Source: Chromohalobacter sp. 296-RDG (GTDB lineage: Bacteria; Pseudomonadota; Gammaproteobacteria; Pseudomonadales; Halomonadaceae). From it: 52,884 nt of DNA. Shown one piece after another: positions 33,324 through 42,341 of this stretch. The stretch lies in the NCBI RefSeq assembly GCF_029889885.1, contig NZ_JARANY010000019.1, forward strand, positions 1 through 52,884, in the 5' to 3' direction. Within the stretch, counting starts at the first letter, position 1; each line of letters opens with the position of its first letter. The notes under the pieces were generated by a model, which made no database searches, was not told the DNA's origin, and was given only the letters and a program-made list of their open reading frames with translations. The position numbers and the translations under genes were made by a program.

Positions 33324-36194
33324 TTAGGTCTCTGCCATGCTCCTGGTTTGAGGCTTGTGGCCCGCTGTCTGCCGCTCGAGTAGCGACTTGAGAAAGCGTC
33401 CGGTGTGTGAGGCGTCCATCTTGGCGACTTTCTCTGGCGTCCCCTCGGCGATGATGCGTCCGCCGCCGGAACCACCCTCGGGGCCAAGATCGATGAGCCA
33501 GTCGGCGGTCTTGATTACGTCGAGGTTGTGTTCGATGACCACGATGGTGTTGCCGTGGTCGCGCAAGCGATGCAGCACGGTAAGCAGTTGTCGTATGTCT
33601 TCGAAGTGCAGGCCGGTAGTGGGTTCGTCGAGGATATACAGGGTCTTGCCGGTATCGCGCTTGGCTAGCTCACGAGCGAGCTTGACGCGCTGTGCCTCCC
33701 CGCCAGAAAGGGTGGTCGCACTTTGCCCCAGGCGCACGTATGACAGGCCGACATCCATCAATGTCTGCAAACGCCGGGCAAGAGCGGGGACCGGCGAGAA
33801 AAACTCCAGTGCTTCCTCGATGGTCATCTCCAGCACTTCATTGATGTTCTTGCCCTTGTACTGAATCTCCAGGGTTTCGCGGTTATAGCGTTTGCCCTTG
33901 CAGACATCGCAGGGCACGTAGATGTCGGGCAAGAAATGCATCTCGACCTTGATTAGCCCTTCGCCCTGACAGGCTTCGCAGCGTCCGCCCTTGACGTTGA
34001 AACTAAATCGCCCGGGCTTGTAGCCACGTGAGCGTGCCTCCTGGGTGCCCGCGAAGAGCTCTCGAATCGGTGTGAAAATGCCGGTATAGGTGGCCGGGTT
34101 GGAGCGCGGCGTCCGTCCGATCGGGCTCTGATCGATGTCGATGACCTTGTCGAGCAACTCCAGCCCTTCGATGCGCTTGTAAGATGCGGGCGTGAGGCTC
34201 GTGGCGCGATTGAGCTCGCGCGTGGCGACGGGCATTAGCGTCGAATTGATCAGCGTCGACTTGCCCGAGCCGGACACCCCCGTCACGCACACGAAAAGGC
34301 CCAGGGGCAAGTCGAGCGTGACGTTCTGCAGATTATTGCCGTTGGCACCGGTGAGGTGCAGCATTTTCTCTGGATTGCCGGGAATGCGATACGGTGGGAT
34401 CTCGATGCGGCGTTTATCCGATAGGTACTGGCCGGTCAGCGAGGCTTCGCATTCGGTGACCTGCTCGGGGGTTCCCTGAGCGACGATACGGCCGCCATGC
34501 ACCCCGGCGCCAGGGCCGATATCGAGGACATGGTCCGCCGCGCGTATTGCTTCCTCGTCGTGTTCGACGACGATGACCGTATTGCCGAGATCACGCAGGC
34601 GTTCGAGCGTCTGAAGTAGCCGGTCGTTGTCGCGTTGATGCAGGCCGATCGAGGGTTCATCGAGGATGTACATGACGCCGACCAAGCCAGCGCCGATCTG
34701 GCTGGCCAGGCGAATGCGCTGAGCCTCGCCGCCGGAGAGCGTGTCGGCGCTGCGCTCTAGGGTTAGGTAGTCGAGCCCTACATTGACTAGGAACTCCAGG
34801 CGCGAGTGGATCTCATGGACGATCTTGACGGCGATTTCACCCTTGCGTCCGGGCAGTTCCAGCGCCGCGAAGTAATGCCAGGCCTCGCCGATGGGCAGTT
34901 GTGAAATCTCGGGGAGTGGACGTCCGTCAATATACACATGGCGGGACTCCTTGCGCAGTCGTGTTCCTTGGCAAGATGGGCAGGGCTGTACCGCCAGGTG
35001 TTTGGCGAGATCCTCGCGGACCATGCTCGACTCGGTTTCGCGGTAACGCCGCTCCATGTTGGGTAGGACGCCCTCGAAGGCATGTTCGCGTGTGACCTTG
35101 CGCCCCCGGTCGTTGACGTAGCTGAAGGCGATCTGGTCCTGCCCGCTGCCGTGCAATATGACATCACGCTCATGCCGGGCAAGATCCTGCCAGGGCGTTT
35201 CCAGTGCGAAACGATAATTCTGGGCGACCGCCTGCAACTGGTTGAAGTAATACACGCTACGCCGATCCCAGCCCTTGATGGCGCCTTCGGCCAGCGACAG
35301 CTCGGGGTGGCTGATCAGCTTGTGCGGATCGAAATACTGGCGTACGCCGAGGCCGTCACAGGTTGGGCAGGCCCCGGCGGGGTTGTTGAACGAAAACATG
35401 CGCGGCTCGAGTTCCGCGATGGAGTAGCCGCACACCGGACAGGCGAAACGTGCCGAAAAGACGATGTCGTCGCGCGTACCATCCATGTCGTGAATGATGG
35501 CGATGCCATCGGACAGGGCGAGCGCGGTTTCGAACGACTCAGCCAGACGCAGGGCCAGCCCATCTCGTACCTTGATACGATCCACCACCACGCTGATGTC
35601 GTGTTTCTTGTTCTTGTCGAGCGGGCCTAGTTCGTCGAGTTCCACCGCCTGGCCGTCGACCATGGCGCGGACGTAGCCTTGCGCACGTAGTTCGGCCAGC
35701 AGTTGCTGGTGCTCGCCCTTGCGGCCACTGATGACTGGCGCCAGCAGCATCAATTTGCTGCCTTCGGACAGTGTCAGAACCTGATCGACCATTTGGGAGA
35801 CGGTCTGCGCCTCGAGGTCGATATCGTGCTCGGGACAACGTGGCGTCCCCGCGCGGGCATAGAGCAGGCGCAGATAGTCGTGAATCTCGGTGATCGTGCC
35901 GACCGTCGAGCGCGGATTGTGGGATGTCGATTTCTGCTCGATGGAGATCGCGGGCGAAAGCCCCTCGATGTGGTCGACATCGGGTTTTTCCATCATCGAC
36001 AGGAATTGGCGAGCGTAGGTGGAGAGAGACTCCACATAGCGACGCTGTCCCTCGGCGTAGAGGGTGTCGAAGGCCAACGATGACTTGCCGGAACCGGACA
36101 AGCCGGTAATGACGATCAGCTTGTTACGCGGTAGTTCGACGTCAATGTTCTGCAAATTGTGGGTGCGTGCACCCCTGACCAGAATTCTGTCCAT
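33324..36194 (-). CDS. uvrA: Excinuclease ABC subunit UvrA
   Basis: UvrA is the damage-sensing ATPase of nucleotide excision repair and loads UvrB. The 956 residues (E. coli 940) begin [17 protein letters not shown]. Walker A motifs are GLSGSGKSS (31-39) and GVSGSGKST in the second half, with LSGGEAQR signatures before each Walker B. Zinc clusters CPVCGY/CPTCDG and [18 protein letters not shown] are intact. A start 57 codons upstream is open, but those residues do not resemble the family; GAGGTG precedes the chosen ATG. No clear LexA box (CTG-N10-CAG) was seen upstream. Confidence 0.97.
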   Translation of the reverse strand: MDRILVRGARTHNLQNIDVELPRNKLIVITGLSGSGKSSLAFDTLYAEGQRRYVESLSTYARQFLSMMEKPDVDHIEGLSPAISIEQKSTSHNPRSTVGTITEIHDYLRLLYARAGTPRCPEHDIDLEAQTVSQMVDQVLTLSEGSKLMLLAPVISGRKGEHQQLLAELRAQGYVRAMVDGQAVELDELGPLDKNKKHDISVVVDRIKVRDGLALRLAESFETALALSDGIAIIHDMDGTRDDIVFSARFACPVCGYSIAELEPRMFSFNNPAGACPTCDGLGVRQYFDPHKLISHPELSLAEGAIKGWDRRSVYYFNQLQAVAQNYRFALETPWQDLARHERDVILHGSGQDQIAFSYVNDRGRKVTREHAFEGVLPNMERRYRETESSMVREDLAKHLAVQPCPSCQGTRLRKESRHVYIDGRPLPEISQLPIGEAWHYFAALELPGRKGEIAVKIVHEIHSRLEFLVNVGLDYLTLERSADTLSGGEAQRIRLASQIGAGLVGVMYILDEPSIGLHQRDNDRLLQTLERLRDLGNTVIVVEHDEEAIRAADHVLDIGPGAGVHGGRIVAQGTPEQVTECEASLTGQYLSDKRRIEIPPYRIPGNPEKMLHLTGANGNNLQNVTLDLPLGLFVCVTGVSGSGKSTLINSTLMPVATRELNRATSLTPASYKRIEGLELLDKVIDIDQSPIGRTPRSNPATYTGIFTPIRELFAGTQEARSRGYKPGRFSFNVKGGRCEACQGEGLIKVEMHFLPDIYVPCDVCKGKRYNRETLEIQYKGKNINEVLEMTIEEALEFFSPVPALARRLQTLMDVGLSYVRLGQSATTLSGGEAQRVKLARELAKRDTGKTLYILDEPTTGLHFEDIRQLLTVLHRLRDHGNTIVVIEHNLDVIKTADWLIDLGPEGGSGGGRIIAEGTPEKVAKMDASHTGRFLKSLLERQTAGHKPQTRSMAET

Positions 36195-36243
36195 GCCCAC
36201 CTCGTGCCGGTTGCGCCGTGGCGGTGGCGCGGTCAAAGGATCG

Positions 36244-36273
36244 ATTATAGAGGGTGCAGTGGAGTCCGAGCAA
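36244..36273 (-). promoter_or_regulatory. Candidate sigma70 promoter of uvrA
   Basis: On the minus strand, TTGCTC (-35, plus-strand 36268-36273) and a perfect TATAAT (-10, 36244-36249) are 18 bp apart. They lie 50-79 bases upstream of the uvrA ATG, in the gap shared with the divergent MFS gene. Confidence 0.6.
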
Positions 36274-36438
36274 AGCGCGTCCTTTCCTTGGTAGGCAGGC
36301 AGTCGGTAAAATGCGCTGGGTCGGCGTCTGCGCGCGTGCGAGACGCCGAGGTGTTGGTTCGTCACGGCCCCCGCGGCAAGGCCTCGCGGGCCGGTTTCGG
36401 TATCGAACGTTTCTTCTCTTCAACGACGCGACTCAATC

Positions 36439-37821
36439 ATGTCTTCATCATTGCTTCACACCGAGCGGCGTGCCATTTTCGGCCTCGCCAGCTTATATGC
36501 GACGCGCATGCTCGGGCTTTTCATGGTATTGCCGGTTCTGGCGCTGTATGCCGAGGACCTGGATGGCGCGACTCCCTTGCTGGTGGGAATGGCGCTGGGC
36601 GGTTACGGCCTGACACAGGCGATTCTACAAATTCCCTTCGGGCTGCTGTCGGATCGGTTCGGCCGCAAGCTCATCATCAGCATCGGGCTCTTGTTGTTTC
36701 TGCTAGGCAGTGTTGTCGCCGCCCAGGCGACCTCGATCGGCTGGGTGATTGTCGGGCGCTGCCTGCAAGGCAGCGGCGCGGTCGCTGGTGCGATCATGGC
36801 GCTGCTGGCCGATCAGACCCGCGAAGAGGTGCGTACGGCGGCGATGGCGACCATCGGGCTGTCGATCGGCGTCGCGTTTGGCGTGGCGATGGTCGTGGGC
36901 CCCCTGGTCGCCGACCCTTTCGGTCTGGCCGGCGTGTTCTGGTTCACGGCTGTACTCGCGGCGGTGGGGCTGCTGGTGCTGTGGCGACTGGTGCCGCGTG
37001 CACCACGTTTGGTGTCGCATCGCGATGTAGGGCTCGACCGCACCCAACTCCGCGCGATGCTGGCGCGGCGTGATCTGTTGCGACTGGATTTCTCGATCTT
37101 CGCTCTGCACGCCATCCTGACCGCCTGCTTCGTGGTTGTGCCCTTTCGTCTGGAAGCCTTGGGCATTGCGCCGGCGCATCACGGCTGGGTGTACCTGCCG
37201 ATCATGGCGCTGGCCTTCGTGGCCATGGTGCCGCTGGTGATCGTGGCCGAGAAGTACCGCAAGATGAAACCGATCTTCATCGGCGCCGTGGCGTGGCTGA
37301 CGCTATGTCTGGCGGGGCTGGTGGAGTTTTCCGATGGACGCTGGGCGCTATTCTCGCTGCTCTGGGGGTTCTTCGTGGCCTTTAACTTGCTGGAGGCCAC
37401 GCTGCCGTCGATGATCAGCAAGTTAGCCCCGGCAGGCGCGAAGGGCACGGCGATGGGCGTGTACTCCACCAGCCAGTTCCTGGGGGCCTTCTTGGGCGGA
37501 ACGGCCGGGGGCTTTCTCTCCCAGCATTTCGGCCTGGACGCGGTCTTTCTGGGCGCGGCGTTACTGGGTGCGGTATGGTTGGCGATTGTCTGGAAGATGC
37601 CGGCCCCTCGCCATCTCTCGAGCGAGATCGTCGCCCTGGACGAGCGCTCGATGGGCACGATGGATACACTGATGGATCGCTTTGCCGCCGTGGCCGGCGT
37701 CGAGGATGTCATGGTGGTGCCCGACGAGCGTGTCGCCTACCTCAAGGTTGACCGTCAGCGGCTGGACACCGAGGCGCTGGAACGCGTCCTCGGATCCCAG
37801 CGAGATCACAAGAGCGCCTGA
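36439..37821 (+). CDS. MFS transporter, YajR-like with C-terminal soluble domain
   Basis: The 460-residue membrane protein has 12 hydrophobic segments of the major facilitator fold. Motif A reads GLLSDRFGRK (68-77). After the last membrane segment (about residue 385) comes a soluble ferredoxin-like region of some 70 residues (DTLMDRFAAVAGVEDVMVV onward). This resembles the YAM domain of E. coli YajR, a proton-driven transporter of unknown physiological substrate. The gene lies between uvrA and ssb, a neighbourhood also known in Pseudomonas. Substrate and direction cannot be read from the sequence. ssb follows after 33 bases and may be co-transcribed. Confidence 0.85.
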   Translation: MSSSLLHTERRAIFGLASLYATRMLGLFMVLPVLALYAEDLDGATPLLVGMALGGYGLTQAILQIPFGLLSDRFGRKLIISIGLLLFLLGSVVAAQATSIGWVIVGRCLQGSGAVAGAIMALLADQTREEVRTAAMATIGLSIGVAFGVAMVVGPLVADPFGLAGVFWFTAVLAAVGLLVLWRLVPRAPRLVSHRDVGLDRTQLRAMLARRDLLRLDFSIFALHAILTACFVVVPFRLEALGIAPAHHGWVYLPIMALAFVAMVPLVIVAEKYRKMKPIFIGAVAWLTLCLAGLVEFSDGRWALFSLLWGFFVAFNLLEATLPSMISKLAPAGAKGTAMGVYSTSQFLGAFLGGTAGGFLSQHFGLDAVFLGAALLGAVWLAIVWKMPAPRHLSSEIVALDERSMGTMDTLMDRFAAVAGVEDVMVVPDERVAYLKVDRQRLDTEALERVLGSQRDHKSA

Positions 37822-37854
37822 TAACGGGCGCGAGACTATTTCAAGGAGACTCAC

Positions 37855-38409
37855 ATGGCGCGCGGCGTGAACAAGGTCATCCTGATCGGCAATCTCGGTC
37901 AGGATCCAGAAGTCCGCTTTCTGCCTTCCGGCAATCCGGTGTGCAATCTACGCATCGCCACTACCGATACCTGGACCGACCGCCAGAGTGGTCAGCGCCA
38001 GGAGCGTACGGAATGGCACACGGTAGTGATGTTCAACAAGCTGGCGGAAATCGCCCAGCAGTACGTGAAGAAAGGCTCGCGTATCTATGTCGAGGGCCGC
38101 CTGCAGACGCGCAAGTGGCAGGGCCAGGACGGTCAGGATCGGTACTCTACCGAGATCGTTGCCAACGACATGCAGATGCTCGACTCGCGTAGCGGCCAGG
38201 GTGGCGGCGACTATGCCCAGCCCTCGCAAAATGCGCCTCAGCAAGGTGGTGCGGCGCAGCAGGGCAGCTACGGCCAGCCACAAGGTGGCCCGCCTCCGCA
38301 GCAGCAGGCACCTCAGCAACAGCCGCCCCAGCAGGGTGGGCAGCAAGGTAATTACGGCGCTCCCAACCCCGGCAACTTCGATGACTTCGACGACGAGATC
38401 CCGTTCTAG
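37855..38409 (+). CDS. ssb: Single-stranded DNA-binding protein SSB
   Basis: SSB coats single-stranded DNA during replication, repair and recombination and recruits partners through its C-terminal tip. The 184 residues comprise an OB-fold (1-110, starting [20 protein letters not shown]), a Gln/Gly/Pro-rich linker (about 118-172) and the acidic tip DDEIPF. AAGGAG lies 9 bases before the ATG. An intrinsic terminator follows. Confidence 0.97.
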   Translation: MARGVNKVILIGNLGQDPEVRFLPSGNPVCNLRIATTDTWTDRQSGQRQERTEWHTVVMFNKLAEIAQQYVKKGSRIYVEGRLQTRKWQGQDGQDRYSTEIVANDMQMLDSRSGQGGGDYAQPSQNAPQQGGAAQQGSYGQPQGGPPPQQQAPQQQPPQQGGQQGNYGAPNPGNFDDFDDEIPF

Positions 38410-38443
38410 TGTCGGCGAAAGAATGAGTCGATAGACGCTTTGC

Positions 38444-38470
38444 AAAGCCCCGATATTCGGGGCTTTTTTT
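38444..38470 (+). terminator. Terminator of ssb
   Basis: AAAGCCCCG pairs with CGGGGCTTT around ATATT and continues into a run of seven T residues. It isolates ssb from the pga operon. Confidence 0.93.
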
Positions 38471-38652
38471 ATGTTTACGATGTCTTGGCACCAGCGTACG
38501 GGGCACATTGTGTCTGATACGTACAGAAACATTAAGTCACAGTAGTTTGCACATCAGTGGTTCATCTATTAGGGTCATTCAGAGCTATAGCACCTGCTCA
38601 ATGGATTTGAGCCTCATCTCGTTAATGGAACTAACGGTGGTGTCATCTCATC

Positions 38653-40869
38653 ATGCAACTTCCCCGCTTCGGCGGCTGGTGGAAAGGTGGCCGCTCAGGT
38701 CATCTTTCGTATGCGCGTTTACGCACCGGCTGTCATCGTTTGCTGCGCTTTACTACTCGCTCTGGACCGATTGCGGTAGGGCTACTTGTCGCCTCGACGA
38801 GCGTCGCCCAGGCGGATGAACGTTTCCCCGACGGCCGGTTGCCGGCCCCTGATGCATCGGCGTCGGCCTATGGCGACGATGTGCGTGCAGGACCTGATGG
38901 ACATCCCAACGCCGACGATCTGGCAGGGATAGCCGAGCGCCAACGACAGCAAGGCCACCCCGGTATTGCACTGCAGCTCGCTGAGCGCGTCTTGTCGTAC
39001 GCGTCATCCAACCCTCAGGCGCTCAAGACGAAAATTTCCAGTCTCTCCAATTTGGGGGCATATCGACGTGCCGATCAGTTGAGGCAACGTCATCAGCCCG
39101 AGTGGGCAGATGAGGTGAGTGCCCGCTTCCGGGCGGATAAGGCGACGGCCGCTATCCACGACGGAATTCTTGAGCAGGCACGCCACCAGCGTCGGCAACG
39201 ATACGCCAAGGACGACGTCGCGCTATCGGCTGCGCTGGAGAAGCTTAATGCCAATCTCGACGCCTTTGCAGTTGGTAGCGAGGCGCGTCGACGTACGCGG
39301 TTCGACCGACTCGTGGTACTACGTGAGCTGCGGCGCTTCGATGATGTCATCGACGAGTATGAAGCGTTGCGTCAAGCGTCGGTGACGTTACCGGTCTATG
39401 CCAAGTCCCCTGTGGCTGATGCGTATCTGGCACGCCAACGACCCGAAGAGGCGGCGACACTGTATCGCCAAGTGCTCGACGCCGATTCGTCGGCACCGCT
39501 CGCGGTCAAGACGGGGTATTACTACGCGTTGATCGAGAGCGAAGACTACGAGGCAGCCAAGCAACAACTGGCGCGCCTGAATGATCGCACCCCGACGTGG
39601 CGCTACCGCGAGAATCAGACGGCGTCGCCGGTTCCCAACTGGGAACGCAGTGAAATAGATCGCCTCCGAGTCCGCGATGCGGCGTACAGGCATCATGAAG
39701 AGGTGGCGCTTGATAGGGCCGCTACGCTTTATCGGGCGGCACCGCGCAACACCGATGTCATCAATACCTTGGCTACCGCTCAGCGTGCTCGCGGCTGGTA
39801 TCGGCAAGCGCAAGCGACGACCGAGCTAGCCGAGGCGTACGCGCCTGACGATAAGGCCACGCGTTTGAATATTGCCGAGAATGCCCAGGCCCTCGAAGCG
39901 TTCCCGCGTTGGCAGGCGACCAGCGAGGCACTGGTCGAGCAGTTTCCCACCGATTCGGCGGTGCGGCGCAACCGGCTCGAGTGGTTGGATCGTCAGCATT
40001 TTTCCATCGCAGGGCAGGGAAGTTTTGGTCGCTCTCACGGTGGTAATGCCGTCAATGGAAGCCAGGATGGCGATTATCAATTGCGCCTGAACTCGCCCTG
40101 GAGTGCAGAGGGCTATCGAGTCTATGCCGAGCAGTCCTATCAATGGGGCGATTATGACGAGGGCGCAGAGCGCCATGGTCGCCAGGGACTGGGCGTCGAA
40201 CGCCAGTGGCTGCGCCGGCACTGGTGGGCGGCGTTGAGCGGCGAGCGCCTCAATGATGACCTCGGTCTCGATCTCGGCTGGTCGCAATGGCTGGGTGATC
40301 ACTGGCAATACCAACTGCGTACGCAGACCCAGTCGCCCGAGACGCCGCTGCGTGCCGAACGCGACGAGCTGGACGGGCGTCTTTACCAGACGCAAGTGAC
40401 CTGGCGCCAGAATGAATCCCGCGACGCCACGCTCACGCTGGGCGCGCTGGATATCAGCGACGGCAACCTGCGTAGCGATGTCTCGGCTGACCTGACCCAA
40501 CGCGTTCAGGCCAGTGCCCATCATCAGACCCGACTGATCGGTTCGCTGTCGGCCGAACACAACCGCGATGTCGACGCCGATTATTACAACCCCGAAGACC
40601 AGCGCACGGCAGGCATTACGCTCGAACATGACTGGTTGACTTGGCGTCGCTACGACCGCTCCCTGACCCAGAATTTGTCGCTGGGCGCGGCCTCCGAGTG
40701 GGAAAGCGGCTACGGCGGTGCGCCGGGTTATGAGGTGTCCTATGGCCATACTTGGCAGCTGACGCGGACCTGGTCGATCAATTACGGCATCGGCTGGGAA
40801 AGCCATGCATATGAAGGCGAGCGCGAGCAGCGCTGGTATGGACAGTTCGGTTTCGAGGGGGTGCTGTAA
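38653..40869 (+). CDS. pgaA: Poly-beta-1,6-N-acetylglucosamine export porin PgaA
   Basis: PgaA (HmsH type) is the outer-membrane secretin-like porin that exports partly deacetylated PNAG. The 738-residue precursor has a long basic N-region and a signal peptide probably cut after AQA (52-54). A TPR-rich periplasmic part (about 85-440, helical pairs with GY/A-x-R repeats) and a C-terminal beta-barrel (about 460-738, alternating aromatic strands) follow. E. coli PgaA is about 807 residues. The start has no good Shine-Dalgarno (GGTGG 12 bases away). The 182-base upstream region holds an inverted repeat CGTTA-N7-TAACG (38620-38636) but no convincing promoter. The stop shares its last A with the pgaB ATG. 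Confidence 0.9.
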   Translation: MQLPRFGGWWKGGRSGHLSYARLRTGCHRLLRFTTRSGPIAVGLLVASTSVAQADERFPDGRLPAPDASASAYGDDVRAGPDGHPNADDLAGIAERQRQQGHPGIALQLAERVLSYASSNPQALKTKISSLSNLGAYRRADQLRQRHQPEWADEVSARFRADKATAAIHDGILEQARHQRRQRYAKDDVALSAALEKLNANLDAFAVGSEARRRTRFDRLVVLRELRRFDDVIDEYEALRQASVTLPVYAKSPVADAYLARQRPEEAATLYRQVLDADSSAPLAVKTGYYYALIESEDYEAAKQQLARLNDRTPTWRYRENQTASPVPNWERSEIDRLRVRDAAYRHHEEVALDRAATLYRAAPRNTDVINTLATAQRARGWYRQAQATTELAEAYAPDDKATRLNIAENAQALEAFPRWQATSEALVEQFPTDSAVRRNRLEWLDRQHFSIAGQGSFGRSHGGNAVNGSQDGDYQLRLNSPWSAEGYRVYAEQSYQWGDYDEGAERHGRQGLGVERQWLRRHWWAALSGERLNDDLGLDLGWSQWLGDHWQYQLRTQTQSPETPLRAERDELDGRLYQTQVTWRQNESRDATLTLGALDISDGNLRSDVSADLTQRVQASAHHQTRLIGSLSAEHNRDVDADYYNPEDQRTAGITLEHDWLTWRRYDRSLTQNLSLGAASEWESGYGGAPGYEVSYGHTWQLTRTWSINYGIGWESHAYEGEREQRWYGQFGFEGVL

Positions 40870-41127
40870 TGCCGTCGCTGGTATCAATATTGCTGTTCGG
40901 CATGGGGCTGCTGATGGCCGGCCCCAGCGTGGCCGAGACGTCGGCTGCGCCGTCCCCGAGCGAGCCCGCTGTCTCGGCCAATGTGAACATACCGGATGGC
41001 CATTTCGTGACGCTCGCGTTTCATGATGTTCGTGACGCTGCCCAGCCGGCGGTGGGGCGTGACCCCTATGCGATCAGTCATGAGCGGCTGGCGGCGTGGT
41101 TCGATTGGATGCTGGCGCATGACTGGC

Positions 41128-41131
41128 ACCC
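41128..41131. repeat. 4-bp target-site duplication, left copy (ACCC)
   Basis: ACCC directly precedes the left IS end and is repeated at 42338-42341 after the right end. Four bases is the usual duplication of IS407-group IS3 elements. Keeping one copy rejoins pgaB in frame as GAC TGG CAC CCC ATC TCG. Confidence 0.85.
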
Positions 41132-41159
41132 TGACCTTCCCCCTGGTTTAGGTCCGCTC
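41132..41159 (+). repeat. IS left terminal inverted repeat
   Basis: Starts TGACCTTCCCCCTGGTTTAG and then GGTCC. It aligns with the right end after allowing single-base gaps, and lies downstream of the transposase stop. Confidence 0.8.
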
Positions 41160-41180
41160 ACAATGTGAGAAATCCCAGCT

Positions 41181-41999
41181 TCATGCGCACTGCTCGGCAT
41201 ACGCTACCGGTGGTAAATAACCCAGTGAGCTGTGCGGTCTGACATGGTTGTAGTGGATCCTCCATTGCGTGATTTCGTGCCGTGCATCCGCCAGGCTCAG
41301 GAACCAGTGTTGGTTGAGGCAGCCGTCCCGGAACTTGCCGTTGAAGCTCTCAATGAATGCATTCTGCGTCGGCTTGCCCGGCTGGATGAAGGCCAGCGTC
41401 ACCTTCCGCTCGCGCGCCCAGAAGAACATTGCCTTGCTGGTCAGCTCCGGCCCGTTATCGCAAACAATCGAGGCTGGTAGAGAGCGCTGCTGAGCAATCT
41501 CGTCCAGGAACCGGGCCAAGCGACGCCCGGAAATGGACGTATCTGCCAGTTGCCCGACACACTCTCGGTTGAAGTCGTCCACGATGTTCAGCACGCGAAA
41601 CCGACGCCCCGAGGCCAACTGATCCGACACGAAGTCCATTGACCAACGCTGGTTGGGGCGGTCCGGCAGTGGCATCGGTGTCCTCGGCCGGACCAGTCGC
41701 TTGCGCCGTCGGGTCCGGACCTGGAGGCCATGCTCGCAGTACAGCCGGTAGGTACGCTTGCGATTGATCACCAGACCCTCCTGACGCAACAGGGCATGCA
41801 GCAGTAAGTAGCCATAGCGGGGATAGCTCGTCGCCAAGGCTTGCAGGCGTGCCCGAAGCGGCGCATCGTCACGCGGTATGGCCTGATACCGAGCCACTGA
41901 CCGTGCCAGGCCCAGCAGTCGGCAGGCGCCTCGCTGGCTGAGCCAGCCGCCCGCCACCAGATGCTGTACCGCCCGCCGCTTCGCTTCGGGCGTCACCAC
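41181..41999 (-). CDS. IS3-family transposase OrfB (DDE integrase core)
   Basis: The 272-residue frame carries the retroviral-type integrase domain. The DDE residues are visible in WSMDFVSD, VCDNGPELTS and AFIESFNGKFRD, followed by the usual HYNHVRPHSSLGYLPP tail. An HTH_21-like segment (LATSYPRYGYLLLHALLR) precedes the core. It overlaps OrfA by 7 bases in the -1 frame. The functional enzyme is probably the OrfAB fusion made by frameshifting. An independent GTG start is present but has no convincing Shine-Dalgarno. Confidence 0.94.
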   Translation of the reverse strand: MVTPEAKRRAVQHLVAGGWLSQRGACRLLGLARSVARYQAIPRDDAPLRARLQALATSYPRYGYLLLHALLRQEGLVINRKRTYRLYCEHGLQVRTRRRKRLVRPRTPMPLPDRPNQRWSMDFVSDQLASGRRFRVLNIVDDFNRECVGQLADTSISGRRLARFLDEIAQQRSLPASIVCDNGPELTSKAMFFWARERKVTLAFIQPGKPTQNAFIESFNGKFRDGCLNQHWFLSLADARHEITQWRIHYNHVRPHSSLGYLPPVAYAEQCA

Positions 42000-42259
42000 T
42001 TTCCCGAGACGATCTCCTTGAGTGCGGCATTGTCGAGGGCGCTTTCCGCCAATAGCTTCTTGAGCCGGGCGTTCTCGGCTTCCAACTCGCGGAGGCGCTT
42101 GGCCTCCGAAACCTCCATGCCGCTGTACTTGGCCTTCCAGCGGTAAAGGGTCTGCTCGGTCACGCTGTTTTGGCGGGCCAGCTCGGCGATTGAGACGCCG
42201 CGCTCGTTGGCCTTGAGAATACTGATGATCTGCTCTTCGGTATGGCGATTACGCTTCAT
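41993..42259 (-). CDS. IS3-family transposase OrfA (HTH and leucine zipper)
   Basis: The 88-residue protein has an N-terminal HTH (EEQIISILKANERGVSIAEL...NSVTEQTLYRWKAKYSG). It ends in a leucine-zipper coiled coil (RLRELEAENARLKKLLAE), typical of IS407-group OrfA. AGGAGATC lies 8 bases upstream of the ATG. Alone, OrfA usually acts as DNA-binding inhibitor; fused to OrfB it makes transposase. Confidence 0.93.
   Translation of the reverse strand: MKRNRHTEEQIISILKANERGVSIAELARQNSVTEQTLYRWKAKYSGMEVSEAKRLRELEAENARLKKLLAESALDNAALKEIVSGKW
41999..42005 (-). promoter_or_regulatory. -1 ribosomal frameshift heptamer between OrfA and OrfB
   Basis: The minus strand reads G GGA AAG, in phase with OrfA codons GGA AAG just before its TGG TGA end. 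Slipping back one base after AAG continues GTG GTG ACG, exactly the OrfB frame. The X-XXY-YYZ form fits programmed -1 frameshifting of IS3 elements. Confidence 0.7.
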
Positions 42260-42307
42260 CGCGAGATCTCCTGCTATCAGAGTAAACGTAGCGGAAATCT
42301 CACATTG

Positions 42308-42337
42308 CCGATGGACCGGTTTCAGGGGAGAAGGTCA
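42308..42337 (-). repeat. IS right terminal inverted repeat
   Basis: Read inward on the minus strand it starts TGACCTTCTCCCCTGAAACC and then GGTCC. It lies upstream of OrfA. Confidence 0.8.
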
Positions 42338-42341
42338 ACCC

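Larger units (their letters stand above)
40869..41168 (+). pseudogene. pgaB: PgaB N-terminal fragment, truncated by an IS
   Basis: PgaB is the outer-membrane lipoprotein or periplasmic deacetylase that removes acetyl groups from PNAG before export. This 99-residue frame keeps the signal peptide and the FHDVRD motif (51-56). The genuine sequence ends at residue 88 (LAHDWHP), and the last 11 residues are read from the IS left end. The next catalytic motif (SFDDG) is beyond the insertion, so this piece alone cannot be active. There is no lipobox Cys near residue 20, so it may be a soluble periplasmic form. Confidence 0.9.
41132..42337 (-). mobile_element. IS3-family insertion sequence (IS407-like), 1206 bp, inside pgaB
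   Basis: The ends are imperfect inverted repeats: left TGACCTTCCCCCTGG..., right (read inward) TGACCTTCTCCCCTG..., both followed by a GGTCC and an AATGTGAGA motif. Two overlapping transposase frames on the minus strand (OrfA, OrfB) fill the element. The near-perfect ends, intact frames and intact duplication suggest a recent and possibly still mobile copy. Its genes run opposite to pgaABCD. Confidence 0.93.

Noticed and set aside
36195..36365. N-terminal extension of 57 residues for UvrA
   Set aside because: The extension is basic and low in family similarity. The standard UvrA start [14 protein letters not shown] has a Shine-Dalgarno, and the uvrA promoter candidate lies within the extension.
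36195..36438. LexA (SOS) box shared by uvrA and its divergent neighbour
   Set aside because: I looked for CTG-N10-CAG in the gap and upstream of ssb and saw no convincing match, so no SOS site is annotated.
36159..37073. 304-codon plus-strand frame overlapping the start of the MFS gene
   Set aside because: Composition is Arg/Ala/Gly-rich with no domain. It is an out-of-frame shadow of the MFS gene and of the uvrA 5' region.
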